64,000 nucleotides of DNA, from NCBI GenBank assembly GCA_036245805.1, contig BTRK01000004.1, forward strand, positions 1,364,001 to 1,428,000, in the 5' to 3' direction. Below the pieces are notes generated by a model. The model was not told the origin of the DNA. It saw only the letters and a program-made list of their open reading frames with translations, and did no database searches. Of this stretch, positions 23,953 through 34,250 are shown in pieces. The stretch comes from Pristionchus mayeri (taxonomy: Eukaryota > Nematoda > Chromadorea > Rhabditida > Neodiplogasteridae). The stretch's first letter is position 1, and each line of letters begins with the position of its first letter. The translations under genes and the position numbers were made by a program.

Positions 23953-25006
23953 ATATGAGGCTGGTTACCTAAGAATCGAACATTAGGCAGTTGAGGCTGG
24001 CACAGTGAAATCGTGGAAATTTGTGCAATGAGGTTCTCAAGGGTGCTGATCATCATGGCCCACTTCATTCTGCACCAATACGACCGGTGCAGCCGGGCTT
24101 CAGGCCAGTTATGCCTCACTATTTTCACAAATTCCTTCATAACTCAAGAAGTTGTCAAGTAAATAACCTGAAAATTGAATTCTGAGTGAATTGGACTCCA
24201 CAGATTCCGAAAATGTGAAAATCGTCATCGATTTCTTATCCGATAACGAATTGAAAATATTTTATCGAATACCAGTCAAGTGTTAGACTAGGTCTATGTG
24301 TGACGAGATGCGTCTCATTCTAACGATCAATTTTCGTATGCTATGTGTGGACTTCCGAGGTGACTATTTTTTGCTAAAAGCAGTTTTCCATTACCACTTT
24401 GCCTCAATCTGACCACAATATTTGAACAAATAATGGAGAACGAGAAATTAAAATATATTTCAATTGCTGTTCATTTGACATACCGGTGGTAGGTAAATAT
24501 CAGCAGTGAAACTCAATTATTTATCTCGTTCTCCATTCTTCCTTTCGATGTTGTTGTCAGATTGCGGCAAAGTGGTAATGGAAAACTGCTTGTAGCAAAA
24601 AATAATCACCTCGGAAGTCCACACATAGCATACGAAAATTGATCGTGAGAACGAGACGCATCTCGTCACTCATAGATCTAGTCTAACACTTGACTGGTTT
24701 TCGATAAAATATTTTCAATTCATTATCTGATAATAAATCGATGACGATTTTCACATTTTCGGAATCTGTGGGGTCCAATTCACCCAGAATTCAATTTTCA
24801 GGGTATTTACTTGATAACTTCTTGAGTTATGAAGGAATTTGCGAAAATAATAAGGCATACCTGACCTGCAGCCCGGCTGCACCGGTCGCATTGGTGCAGA
24901 ATGAAGTGGACCATATTGCTCAGCACCCTTGAGAACCTCATTACACAAATTTTCACGATTTCACTGTGCCAAGCCATATCTGATTCTTAGCCAACCAGCC
25001 TCATAT
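23953..25006. mobile_element. Foldback element, family Y, ~1.05 kb
   Basis: A large palindrome. The left end ATATGAGGCTGGTTACC is matched by AACCAGCCTCATAT at the right, and the inversion continues inward (GTGCAGCCGGGCTTCAGG against CTGCAGCCCGGCTGCAC; TTCATAACTCAAGAAG against CTTCTTGAGTTATGAA) to a centre near 24450-24520. The longest open frames are mirror products of the two arms. No clear target duplication. Confidence 0.8.
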
Positions 25007-26584
25007 CTCACTTTTCTTACATCTCTGAGATTTGGAGGTGGACTTCTACCTTAAACCACGAAAAACGCAACTGAAACTTCCATTGTATCAAACAATCTTC
25101 AATTCACGAAAGAGATGAGGAAATTTTGACGAGCGCATTATTTCTTCCGTTTATCGTCATCTTGTTTCCTGAACCGGCAAATCCGTCCCCAATCAACAAA
25201 AAAAACTGACAATGGCTATGAAAATGGCGGAGGTCGAACCCGCGAGTTGGATCTGCCGTTGCAAGCTGATATACTTTTTCGTGCTTTACCACCAGTTTCC
25301 GACAGCGGTCGTCGCAGCGCAGCCATCGAAGCTATTCCGAAGCGCCTCGTCGACAGGGCCACGTCTGTCCAATCACCGAGCCTCTATTACGCCTGCTTCT
25401 CTATAGCTCGGGCAATACCGGTAAAAATCGAGTGTTCCAAATTCAAACGCACATTTGACCTACTCAACGAAGCCCAAGTGACTCGGGAACTCCATTGGAT
25501 CCGCCATCATCTCAAATGCCTACTTATTATCTCATCTTCATTAGCCCCGCCATCCTCCGGCGGGGGATTCGGGGATTTGTAATCTCTCGATATCCTCATC
25601 AAAGTGAAAGCGAGGGATTTTGCGGATCGCACTTATTTGCTCCCTATCTTTACCTCTCTCTTCCCTCTCTATCCCCCTCCCCCTTTCTATCTATATCTCT
25701 TTCTTTGTCTCTCCACCTCTATCTCTCATCCCCCGAGACGGCTTATCAGGTTCACTAACACCAACGGAATGGGCGCTATGCTAGCGAACCTGATAAGTCG
25801 CCTCGGGCAACTTCTCGAATTAGGAAGTTGCGCTCACTCTGGCTAGGGAATCGCCGTATTCGTGCTAGACTTCGACATGCCGGCATTTGCCTCTTCATTT
25901 TACACTCTCTCTCGAGTGATGAGAGAGTGAGTACAATGTTATTTTCAACTGGAGGGTGACTTCGGAGCTCTTCTGATGATCGCCTGCGTAGGACCATGAG
26001 CCAGGCATCGTTCGTCCATCCGTTCATCGTGTCCCATCCAGACCCTATCTTTCCTTATTCAATGGAGCTCCAACTTGCCTCCATCTCTTCAGTTAGAATT
26101 TCCTTTTGAATAAGAAGATCGTCAGATCCTCACGATGTTGAACTCCGATAATCACAAAGTATATTTATTCCGATTCATTATATTATATTTTCCCTTGACT
26201 TCATACTTTGACGATAAAGTTTAACGATTAGAAGATGAGCCGAACAATGTTAGGGAAAAATGAATATAACAAATATGTTTTCGCAGCGAAACGACGCTCA
26301 TTCAATCAAATAATGGACACACTTACAATTAATGAAGGACTTTTCAATGAATCTAATATTTAAAAGGCGATATTCTTAAATGGGACTATTTCGGATGATC
26401 TCCGTCGGATGATAACCAAAACAATATCTTTGATAACTCAGTATTTTCGCAGAAGACTTCTTGACATTGAGAAGCGATTGCAGAAATGCACTATTTTCGT
26501 TTATCATCTAGAAGGTTATCATCCGACTGTGATCATGCGATCTAGTGCCGATTTTTTTGGCATAATATGAAATGGAATTATCCA
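25007..26584. other. Intergenic region with degraded repeats
   Basis: No gene is supported. Contents: a tRNA-like stretch on the minus strand (25207-25290; GGGTTCGACCTCCG resembles a B box), CT-rich low-complexity DNA (~25645-25730), a perfect-arm hairpin (25732-25807), and a partial MITE with CTCTCTC/GAGAGAG (~25868-25940). The 111-codon plus frame at 25247-25582 overlaps the tRNA-like sequence and has no motif. Confidence 0.4.
25732..25807. repeat. Hairpin with ~25-bp arms
   Basis: CCCGAGACGGCTTATCAGG and CCTGATAAGTCGCCTCGGG are inverted with a ~25-bp loop. Could be a minimal MITE or a structured site. Confidence 0.7.
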
Positions 26585-27894
26585 TCAGACTGTTCTTTGG
26601 CTCCGTTTTTTGTCATTATGAATTTCACTGTGTCTGCTTCTTCCCATTGAAGATGTTGTAATCTGAGTCACTTGGTGCAAGCCGAGCTTTCTCCCCATGT
26701 ATCGACGAACTGTCTGATTTAGAGTGAGGTAGATCACGGGTGGAATGCCTAAGAAAACATCTTTTGATTCGACAACAAGCCCTCTCCTTTGCAGTGCTTT
26801 TTTTTAATTTTTGACCCGCAATCGCATTTTTACACCTTTCTCGGATTATTGGAGGGGTATTTTGGATCATCCCGTGTCTCTGAATGAGAAATAGGCTTGC
26901 CTTGGGCGAATTGCCACATCAGCTGGGCTACTTGAACCAGCCATAGCGGCGTGTAAAAGAAGTTCATGTAGACATAGCTGCAACAACTTTGATGACGTCT
27001 CAAGATCAAAAGCCAATTGAATATTTCCGAATTCGCACATCGATGATGATACGACGTTGAAAAGCATGATGAGAAAGGCCTGGAGGAAGACTGAGTATGA
27101 TCTCTTCATCCGCTTCCGTCCGCTTTCCGTTTCCATCGCGCCCTGCAACGAAACGAACGATATGATCATCCTTTTATTCTAAACAAAATAAACAACTCGT
27201 TAAATTTTGCTAATTTCTCATCAATTACGCGAGCAGGGACAAATTCGTGCAAAATAGGGTCCGAAATTCGAAAAAAACGTTGGAAAGGTAAGGCCAAGGT
27301 GCATCCCGTTTCGCGACTGGGCTGGAAAAGCAGATTCATCCGACTCATATACCTGCTTCAAAAAGAGGATGATGCAGAAGTAGGCGTACATCGCAGTGGA
27401 GAAGAAGACGACGGCGATGTTGTTGACGGCGTGCATCCAATTCACAAAGACGTACTCAACACGGGTCGCTCATTAAGCCCCTCAAACCTTGACTCATCAA
27501 GCTACGGGCACCCAGTAATTCTAACCTGTCATAGGCCAAATCTCATCGATTTCAAGAATATAAGCACCTTGTCTGTGAAGGAAATGAAGGGATTGAAGAA
27601 GTAGGATTGTAATTGGGAGTTGAGCATCGGTGGAGGAGTGAACAGTCCCACAGAAAGATTGCGATCGTGAGAAACAACGGTGTTCGAAATCCCTAGAATA
27701 CTCGGAATAGGAAATAATAACGGAAGTTGGGTGCTACTTCAAATAGCCAAGACTTGTTGCAAAGCTCTGCAACTCTATTCGAAGCGAGAATCAGGACGAT
27801 CATCGAAGCGCAGCACCAGACCCCTGCGTGAATTAGTTTTGCGATTCGCGATTGAGAAGAAACATCCATTTGACAACGGTTCAGATGTGATACT

Positions 27895-28008
27895 CTAGAG
27901 GTCGATTATCGGGCCTTCGTTTACTCATTTCCAATAGCCTCTCACCGCTCAGCCTGTCTAGAAAGTGCGTGAAATGAAGCCACTAAGGCCCGTTTATCAC
28001 ACTCTGTG
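27895..28008. mobile_element. hAT-type MITE in Srt intron
   Basis: Starts TAGAGGTCGATTATCGGGCC and ends GGCCCGTTTATCACACTCTG, with CTCTCACCGCTCAGCCTGTCTAG-type centre. Flanks TGATACTC and TGATGCGC agree at 6 of 8 bases, compatible with a decayed 8-bp target duplication. Confidence 0.75.
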
Positions 28009-28211
28009 ATGCGCTCACCCAGTCCGAAGGCGCCAAGGAAGAAGTGGAAGGTGGGATGGCTACAGTAGACCTCGCTCAGTACCAGGCTCACTCCGAAGAT
28101 GAACGAACTGACGGGAAGCGATAGCATGTCCGCTATGGACAAGGCGTACATTATCTGAAACAAATAAAAACAACGTTCTTATCGATTAGCATCGTAGCCA
28201 TAGTTGCCCAG

Positions 28212-28288
28212 CACTGGCGACTAGTGTCGTGTCTGCACGGTGCCCCCTCCTCTAGAATAGACGGGACACCGTGCAAACGCGACACTCG
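28212..28288. repeat. Hairpin with ~30-bp arms
   Basis: GGCGACTAGTGTCGTGTCTG...GCACGGTG is mirrored by CACCGTGCAAACGCGACACT...CGTCGCC around a ~15-bp loop, in intron 1 of the Srt gene. MITE-like or structural; no duplication seen. Confidence 0.75.
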
Positions 28289-28477
28289 TCGCCGTCATGG
28301 GAAACTGTGATCACAACTCATATTTGCGACCCTGAAGCAGGAGTTCTTCTCTTGGCGCAGGGCGAGTGTACAGGGAAGATAGAGCAGCTCGGCGGTGAGC
28401 CCGAATACGACCGACCAGAGACCGAACATGGTCTGACTGAGGTCGTGCACCTTGTTCCACGCTGCTCCAGCGTCCAT

Positions 28478-29376
28478 CGAGCGGCTTTACAAACAGTACT
28501 TTTATAATTACGATAAAGAATGAATATCCACATCCTTGGCCTTGCTACAGCTTTACGAAGAAGACAAGCAGTTTACGATTAGTTATTTCAACAGGCCAAA
28601 CCTGCAGTTGTAGGCTGGATGGAAAAATGTGTTCCAGATGGGACCATTCGGAATGGTTGTCATCGTGTATTTGGGCCACTGAGATCAAATGAGCAATTAA
28701 CAATTGCACGTCTGCGTCTTCCCTACGGAAAACGGGTAAAAAATGTCATCTCTTCGATGCAGGAGAGGTCATTATCAAGGAAATCCATTGGGCGGAGCTA
28801 ACCAAACTATGATCGTTTTCCCTTCCGTGTAGCTTATTGTAACTGGTTGATTGCGAAAATTCTCATTACAGCAGCTAAAATAATAGAGTCTGTACAGTAT
28901 CCTTTTATGCGCTAAAAATAGTCGTGAGAATTCTAATCAATGATTAAATAATATCTCTCAAACACCATTTTCTCTAACCGAAATATTCTCGGAAATGAAG
29001 GTTGTCATAGTGCAAACGAATCTGGTTTCTAATATTATCGATCATTTCAAAATTACTTCCGGAATTAAGAGCTACGTATGTCGTTCAAACAGACAAAGAA
29101 AACTACCACATTTTAAATTTATCATTACTTTTCGTAAACTGTCAATCATCAATAATGCGTTTAGACAAAATCAGCAATACTACGCGGAAATTCTGACGAG
29201 TGCAATATTTCTTTCGTTTGTCGTCCTGCTGTTTCCTGAAATAACGACCGTCCGTCTTCCGAATGCGAATCGACGAATGGACGAAGCGAAGATGATGAGA
29301 CACCTGAATTAGAGTCCATTTTTGAGATATTGTGAAAACTACGTATGTTGGAACTGAATGGAACAACAAATTATAT
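28478..29376. other. Intergenic, no gene seen
   Basis: Region between the Srt gene start and the 3' end of the next receptor. Open frames at 28619 and 28995 lack motifs and exon support. It probably holds the Srt promoter. Confidence 0.4.
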
Positions 29377-30880
29377 TTAATCGTACTGACTATGCATGAG
29401 AAAAGAAGTGAATAAAATAGAAAGTACGCACCAGAACGGCGTTAGCGATGCAAGACCGAGGAAGAGAAACTGCGCGTATCCACAGAAAGTGATGTCATAG
29501 TAGCGAGCGATGAACTAAATTCCAATTCGCTTTTTTGGCCAATCCAGAGAGGGTTTTACGCTATTAACAAAGTAGAAAGTGTAGAACGTGTATGATACTA
29601 CGCTTGTGATTATTAGTCCCCGTTCGCCCTTGAATCTGCAATCGATATTTTCACTGCGAACTGAGTGATCAGTGAAGTGGAGTCGAGAATATCTTTACAC
29701 GTTTTCCCACTAGAGCTCGATAAATGGGCCTTCGTCTCTTCATTTCCAATACTCTCTCACTGTTCGACCGGCCTAGAGAATACGTGAAATGAAGAGACGA
29801 ATGCCCGATTATCGAACTCTATTTCCCACACTTTAGCTTAAATTGTTCCCACCTCGTGCACCGATCGTCGGGAATCCGCCTTCGTGCGAGAAATACGGCG
29901 AGTACAACATTGAGGATGAAGGTGCAACAGCTCACAACTGCGGTCTCGATATCCGTGATGGTTCGCAGAGTCTGAAGTGGATTAGCGTGTTGATTGCATG
30001 ATAATTTGACGCATTGAATCGAAACACACTACAATAATGCCATTATTTGTGCAAATATTTGAAATTCTATGTTGCATCACCTTGTCGAAGACTTCGATCA
30101 TCGGAATGAAGATCGGACCCGATCCAAAGTCTGTTTCGTTGTAATAATGATTTGAAAATGCATAGAGATCGATGATCTTCAATGATGCAAATAAAAGGGA
30201 TATCGTAGTTGACGCGAAGAAGAACGTTGAGTCAGTCTGAAAATAATGAATGACTAACAATTAAAGACGGTGACTGTTCACCCCTTTTCTTCTCAGGGAA
30301 ATTATTGATTTGCAACGGTTCAAAGCCACGAAAAATGCCGTATGGAGTCCGATGCCATTAGCGAGGTAATCCAGCGCTTCTGAGAATTGTGCGTTGCTTG
30401 TATGATTGCATCTCGCTTACTCATCGGATATCCTATGTCTTTGTTAGACAATAAAACGATTAGAGGACGTGCAAATGGGAAGGTTGCAATCTGGAAGTTG
30501 ACGAGGAAAGTCGTGCACCCGAAAAGCTCCTGAAATTTCCACGTCAGGTTCGATAAACGGGCCTTCATCTCGTCATTTAATACTCTCTCTACTAGAGAGT
30601 CTCTAGACCGGTCGAGAGGTGAGATCGTATTGGAAATTAAGAGGTGAATGCCCGTTCATCGAACTCCACTTCGGACTCCACTCCATTCAGTAACGGCGTA
30701 AAATGCCCTTACCGAGACACCGTTGAGCACAATGAGCGTGAAAGTGTAATTGGTTGAGTAGGGCTTGCAGAGGAGGAGTTTCGAGTACACGAAAATTGCC
30801 AGAGGCCAAGTAACCACTAGCGCAATGGTGATAAAAATTAAGTTGATCAGATCGAAAGCGTCCAGAAGTTCTTGAGACAT
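29377..30880 (-). CDS. Nematode chemoreceptor, family A (unassigned class), intact copy
   Basis: Seven-helix receptor sharing exon plan with the genes at 34807-36449 and 39529-40180. Exons: MSQELLDAFDLINLIF with TM1 (~30711-30880), ELFGCTTFLVNFQIATFPFA (~30423-30533), LDYLANGIGLHTAFFVAL (~30282-30381), LLFASLKIIDLYAFSNHYY then GSGPIFIPMIEVFDK (~30082-30240), TLRTITDIETAVVSCCTFIL (~29852-29970), FKGERGLIITSVVSYTFYTF (~29571-29638), and IARYYDITFCGYAQFLFLG with LASLTPFWC (~29380-29518), TAA 29377-29379. No stop or shift was seen. The GLIITSVVSY and CGYAQFLFLG stretches define the family; it may belong to one of the smaller nematode classes such as Srxa, but I could not settle this. Two hAT MITEs lie in its introns. 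Confidence 0.65.
29711..29821. mobile_element. hAT-type MITE with perfect 8-bp target duplication
   Basis: A 111-bp palindrome from TAGAGCTCGATAAATGGGCC to GCCCGATTATCGAACTCTA. TTTCCCAC lies directly on both sides (29703-29710 and 29822-29829). An 8-bp duplication plus TAGAG ends is the hAT signature. This copy anchors the whole small-MITE family in the window. Confidence 0.9.
30545..30670. mobile_element. hAT-type MITE in family A intron
   Basis: CAGGTTCGATAAACGGGCC on the left and GCCCGTTCATCGAACTCC on the right, with an extra CTCTCTACTAGAGAG palindrome in the middle. Target duplication not clear. Confidence 0.75.
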
Positions 30881-31221
30881 TTTATGCAATGATTTCACTT
30901 TGAGTTCCCACTCAAGCCACGTGGAGGCCGTGTGAGAATCAATTCCGCGCACTGCGAAAATGCATTCCGTGTGAACGAAAATGATTATTGTCTGTTAATT
31001 TGTGATAGTGTACGGAAATAAACTTAAATTTAAACATAATAGCTGACATAAATTAGGAGACAGGGGGGGGTGACAAAAGCCCAACCGACAAAAGCGTAAC
31101 GGATCATCATTCGCTGGATAATTGAGCATCTGGGGAGTTGTGCCATTGCTACTAGTATGTGCTACACTACATCACCCTGATTAGATCCTCTAACAATTCG
31201 TTCTTGTGTTTAACTCTCAAT
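30881..31221. other. Upstream of family A receptor, no gene seen
   Basis: Probable promoter of the minus-strand receptor. Contains a G-run at 31063-31070. No motif recognised. Confidence 0.35.
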
Positions 31222-31640
31222 CACCTTATGGTCCGTATGTTTAAAGAAGGAGTGTCAGCAAAGTTAAATTGTTGGCGCTGTCATAACCATGACCTAGACA
31301 ATCATCCAACGATCATAGCGCGAGCTAAGAGGATAAGAGGATAAAAGGTCAATCGCATAGCTCAGTGGTAAAACAGTCGCCGCGTAATCGGAAGGTTGCG
31401 GGTTCGAATCCCACCAGTTTTTGAAAAATCTTCTAGATATTTGAATTCCCGCACGTCCCTTCCCTTCAAGCCCTCCTTGGCACTCTGCCAACTAATGATA
31501 TCTCGGTTCAAAATAGAGATACGCATTTGAAATTTTCAGAATCTCTTATGGTTGTTCAAAGGTCGGACATGGTTATGACAAAGTCAAAATTTCAACTTTG
31601 CTGACAGTCCTTCTTTAACTCGTTCATGGTCCAAATTTGA
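31222..31640. mobile_element. TIR element with internal tRNA-like segment
   Basis: TTTAAAGAAGGAGTGTCAGC (left) and GCTGACAGTCCTTCTTTAA (right) are inverted, continuing inward (GTCATAACCATGACC against GGTTATGAC). The middle carries a tRNA-like stretch (31347-31418). Non-autonomous; duplication not clear. Confidence 0.7.
31347..31418 (+). other. tRNA-like sequence (pseudo-tRNA or SINE head)
   Basis: An A box TAGCTCAGTGG (31358-31368) and B box GGTTCGAATCC (31401-31411) are spaced as in a tRNA, but the acceptor ends (GTCAATC against CAGTTTT) do not pair and the anticodon stem is short. Not a working tRNA as written; more likely a tRNA-derived repeat. Confidence 0.55.
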
Positions 31641-31645
31641 TAATT

Positions 31646-31812
31646 TCAACATAAAATCATGGTTAGATAAACACCAAAAAACCGTAACCAATCGAAATTA
31701 TAATACCCCAGAAACTACTCTATCCAAGTAGTATGGGTATCGATTTGTTACGGTATGTTGTGTTTATCTAACCATGGTTTTTCACATAAATTTGCATTTT
31801 TAGACCATGAAC
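31646..31812. mobile_element. Small palindromic MITE
   Basis: CATGGTCCAAATTTG at the left and TTTTTAGACCATGAA at the right, with CATGGTTAGATAAACAC inverted against GTGTTTATCTAACCATGG inside. It adjoins the TIR element at 31222-31640. Confidence 0.65.
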
Positions 31813-32144
31813 CCCCTTCACAATTCTGACAAAAGGAGTCTGCGCCACCTCGTTTGTCTGCAGTATTATGTTGATTCATCTCCTTCGCAACCGCACACCT
31901 GCTCATCTCAGATCCTACTCCATTATGTTCATTTTGTATGATCTGTTCATATATTTTCGACACACCTTCACTGTTTCAGCATGTGCGCCGACGAAGATCT
32001 GCTTCTACCTGTATTCGATTCTAATAAATAAATAACATTAAATTTTAAGGTTGCTTTATTTGCAGGTACTTCGTCCTCCTCCATTCCGCACCGAGTGTTC
32101 GATCGACTGTCGCCTGCAATTTTATACTAGCGACGCCGTGTATC

Positions 32145-33415
32145 TAGAGTTCGATAAACGAGACGGCCCGATACCGCGGGGCCCCGTGAACGAGGAATGA
32201 GAGGGAGGGAGGCCCGAAACCGACGTGCAATTATTGAGAGAGGCCCGAAACCGGGAGGGGGAAATGCACGTAAAAACCCTCTTGAATATTCCAGATCGTT
32301 GATCTTTCGATCTCGTGACTTCGCGAGATCATTATCATTTCATTTCTTCCTCTTTCTCTCATTGTGATGGGTGGTCGTGGTGGTGAGCGGAACACAGATG
32401 CTGCTTTGGTCTCTTTTAGGTAAGCTTTAAGCTATATTTTCAATCAAACCTTAGTTTCGAAGATCCTCTAATTGACACTAGCCTAGCAGTGTTCTCCCGC
32501 GAGCCCAGTCTCGAAGACGGGATGTACTTTTTTTATACTGATAACAATGCCACGACTCCAAAGTTCGAACTTCGAATTCCGATGGAGCTGTGTTTTTGTA
32601 CGTTTTATCGTGTGAAATAAAAGTTGACAAAACATCATACACCGGGCAGGATTTGAACCCTGGTCGACGAATGCGCGCTATAAAATCCACCGTATGACAT
32701 AATTAGGGGACAAAATTCGTAAAACGAATTTAATACCTCGATAGAGAATTAAATTATGCATCTACTGATTCAAAAACATTGCTGTGAAAGCTACCCTATC
32801 ATTGCCTTCCATCGCTAAAACTGCTTGAAAATACACTTTTCGTGCTATATCTCGTGAGTACATGCACCAATTCTTACGAAAACATAGATTTAGGAGTAAC
32901 TTTTCATGCTCTTTCGAATGATATATAACATGCCATTGGATATTGAGTTTTATTTTTTTTTCAAAATTGGTAGGTCAAAATGTTGAGGTAGGGACACAAG
33001 AATCATGTGGGAGCATCCCCTACACATAGGCATGACACCCTGCAAGTTGCAAGTGGATACGATCATTTTGAAGCCTTGTGCCACCCCCCTGCAAAGCCCG
33101 TCCGAGTCTTATAGAGAACGCGTTTTAAAGTTTACCTCAGAGACACAAAGCAGCATCTGTGTTCCGCTCACCACCACGACCACCCATCACAATGAGAGAA
33201 AGAGGAAGAAATGAAATGATAATGATCTCGCGAAGTCACGAGATCGAAAGATCAACGATCTGGAATATTCAAGAGGGTTTTTACGTGCATTTCCCCCTCC
33301 CGGTTTCGGGCCTCTCTCAATAATTGCACGTCGGTTTCGGGCCTTTTCATTCTTCGCTCACCGATCGCGGGCCGCGGTGCGAGACCGAATGGCCCGGCCC
33401 GAATTGCGAACTCTA
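32145..33415. mobile_element. hAT-type foldback element, 1271 bp, in a receptor exon
   Basis: Ends TAGAGTTCGATAAACG...CGAACTCTA with CGTGTATC directly repeated on both sides (32137-32144 and 33416-33423), a perfect 8-bp duplication. Arms of about 250 bp are nearly perfect inverses (for example GGGTGGTCGTGGTGGTGAGC against GCTCACCACCACGACCACCC). Its termini match the small MITEs at 29711 and 4064, so these belong to one hAT family. No transposase is encoded; a diverged family Z element occupies the middle. Confidence 0.9.
32440..33128. mobile_element. Diverged family Z foldback remnant, nested
   Basis: Sequence such as GCTCTTTCGAATGATATA, GATACGATCATTTTGAAGC and the terminus GAGAACGCGTTTTAA matches one arm of the foldback element at 36775-39130. 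A matching ACCGGGCAGGATTTGAACCC stretch (32640) corresponds to the inner arm there. It lies between the arms of the hAT element, so it was inside before or moved with it. Confidence 0.7.
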
Positions 33416-34244
33416 CGTGTATCCTGTGCTTTGTGTGTCACATTATCGATCTATGGGAACTAAGTGGACACCCTTCCAGATTGCATTCGCCAGCACGTCT
33501 GGTGATGCTGTATTCAGCGATTATCTGGATCCGCTACTTCCACTGTACGACCTGTCCGATGCCACCTGTCAAGGTTGGCTATCATGTTGCTCAAATAAGG
33601 TCATGCTTTTTTGTCGTTTATCGATGTCTATTCTCTAATCTATTCATATCATATGGCAGTGTGAATGTTCAAGAGTTCAATGCAGGCATCCTCGACCCTC
33701 TTCATTCGCTCATACTCCCAACCATTGTGTTGGCCTGCGCGCCGGCCGTGCCTTGTCTCTGTATAAACACCTATGCCGGAACCGCAATTCACCGGTGCGC
33801 TTTGATTTTTGTAAATTGTTTCTGCAAAGAAATATTCAAATTTTTGCAGGTTTTTGAACTCGAACTCAAATCTTGCATCGAGTACAAAGAAAACGCATCG
33901 TGGTATTCTTTCTTCTCGGGCAATTTGAGATAGTCCGGTATCCGTTGTGCGAGTGCGGGGTGCATTTCGTAAGCGAACATTTTTCAAAAAAAATTCCTAA
34001 TGATTGTTATTTTTCAGTTCTTCCAGGTTTGCATCACTTTCAGTCCCATCATTACCCTCTACTATGTGAGACCGTATCGAAAGTAATTGCAAATAATTTG
34101 AGTTTCAATGATGGAATATATTTCAGTTAAGTTGCAAGCCTCTTGAGAGTGAGTGGGCAAAGGTGCGAAGAAAGAAAGCTCGCAAGTGTTCGCTTCCTCT
34201 GGCCAACCGATTGTTAAGAAAGTTCCACGACGTAGTTGAATACT

Positions 34245-34250
34245 AATAAA
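34245..34250 (+). terminator. Polyadenylation signal AATAAA
   Basis: AATAAA overlaps the stop codon region of the Srd-like pseudogene (TAATAAAAC). Sequence match only. Confidence 0.5.

Larger units (their letters stand above)
26585..28477 (-). pseudogene. Srt-type chemoreceptor with nonsense codon and frameshift
   Basis: Exon 1 (28477) has TM1 MFGLWSVVFGLTAELLY, then MYALSIADMLSLPVSS and GVSLVLSEVYCSHPTFHFFL (~28022-28153), GVWCCASMIVLILASNRV (from ~27822), GLFTPPPMLNSQLQSYFFNP (~27574-27645), FVNWMHAVNNIAVVFFSTA (~27355-27465), SYSVFLQAFLIMLFNVVSSS (~27042-27140), YVYMNFFYTPLWLVQVAQLM (~26901-26980) and TM7 GIPPVIYLTLNQTVRRYMG (~26587-26746), TGA 26585-26587. The Cys-S-x-P stretch, ..NR at TM3, FTPP.lnS and Wq..G.PpviYltlN motifs mark the Srt class. 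In the long fourth exon an in-frame TAG (27693-27695) sits where the family has Glu before G-x-RT, and a one-base shift near 27646-27652 separates it from FTPP. The last intron uses a GC donor (26899-26900). Confidence 0.8.
32066..34246 (+). pseudogene. Srd-like chemoreceptor broken by a hAT-type insertion
   Basis: The TM4 exon begins at 32066 (YFVLLHSAPSVRSTVACNF, then ILATPC) and is cut at 32144 by the element 32145-33415. After the duplicated 8 bp the same frame resumes for nine bases (LCF) to a donor at 33433. Following exons are IAFASTSGDAVFSDYL and PLYDLSDATCQGWLS (33480-33598), SLILPTIVLACAPAVPC (~33688-33797), STKKTHRGILSS and FLLGQFEIVRYPLCECG (from ~33851, with an internal loss of TM6), FSPIITLYYVRPYR (~34018-34079) and a basic tail ending KFHDVVEY, TAA 34244-34246. 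Motifs parallel the Srd-like gene at 40536-43796. A possible TM3 remnant, CAPTKICFYLYS, lies at ~31985-32015. Earlier exons were not found. Disabled both by insertion and by decay. Confidence 0.75.

Noticed and set aside
25247..25582. 111-codon plus-strand frame
   Set aside because: No motif, overlaps tRNA-like and low-complexity DNA, no splice pattern.
31294..31491. Open frame PSDYAATVLPLSYAID reported as protein
   Set aside because: It is the antisense translation of a tRNA-like sequence, a common false protein in databases.
33324..33638. Frame crossing the hAT border as a fusion protein
   Set aside because: It begins in element DNA with no start context; the exon reading from 33480 explains the conserved part.
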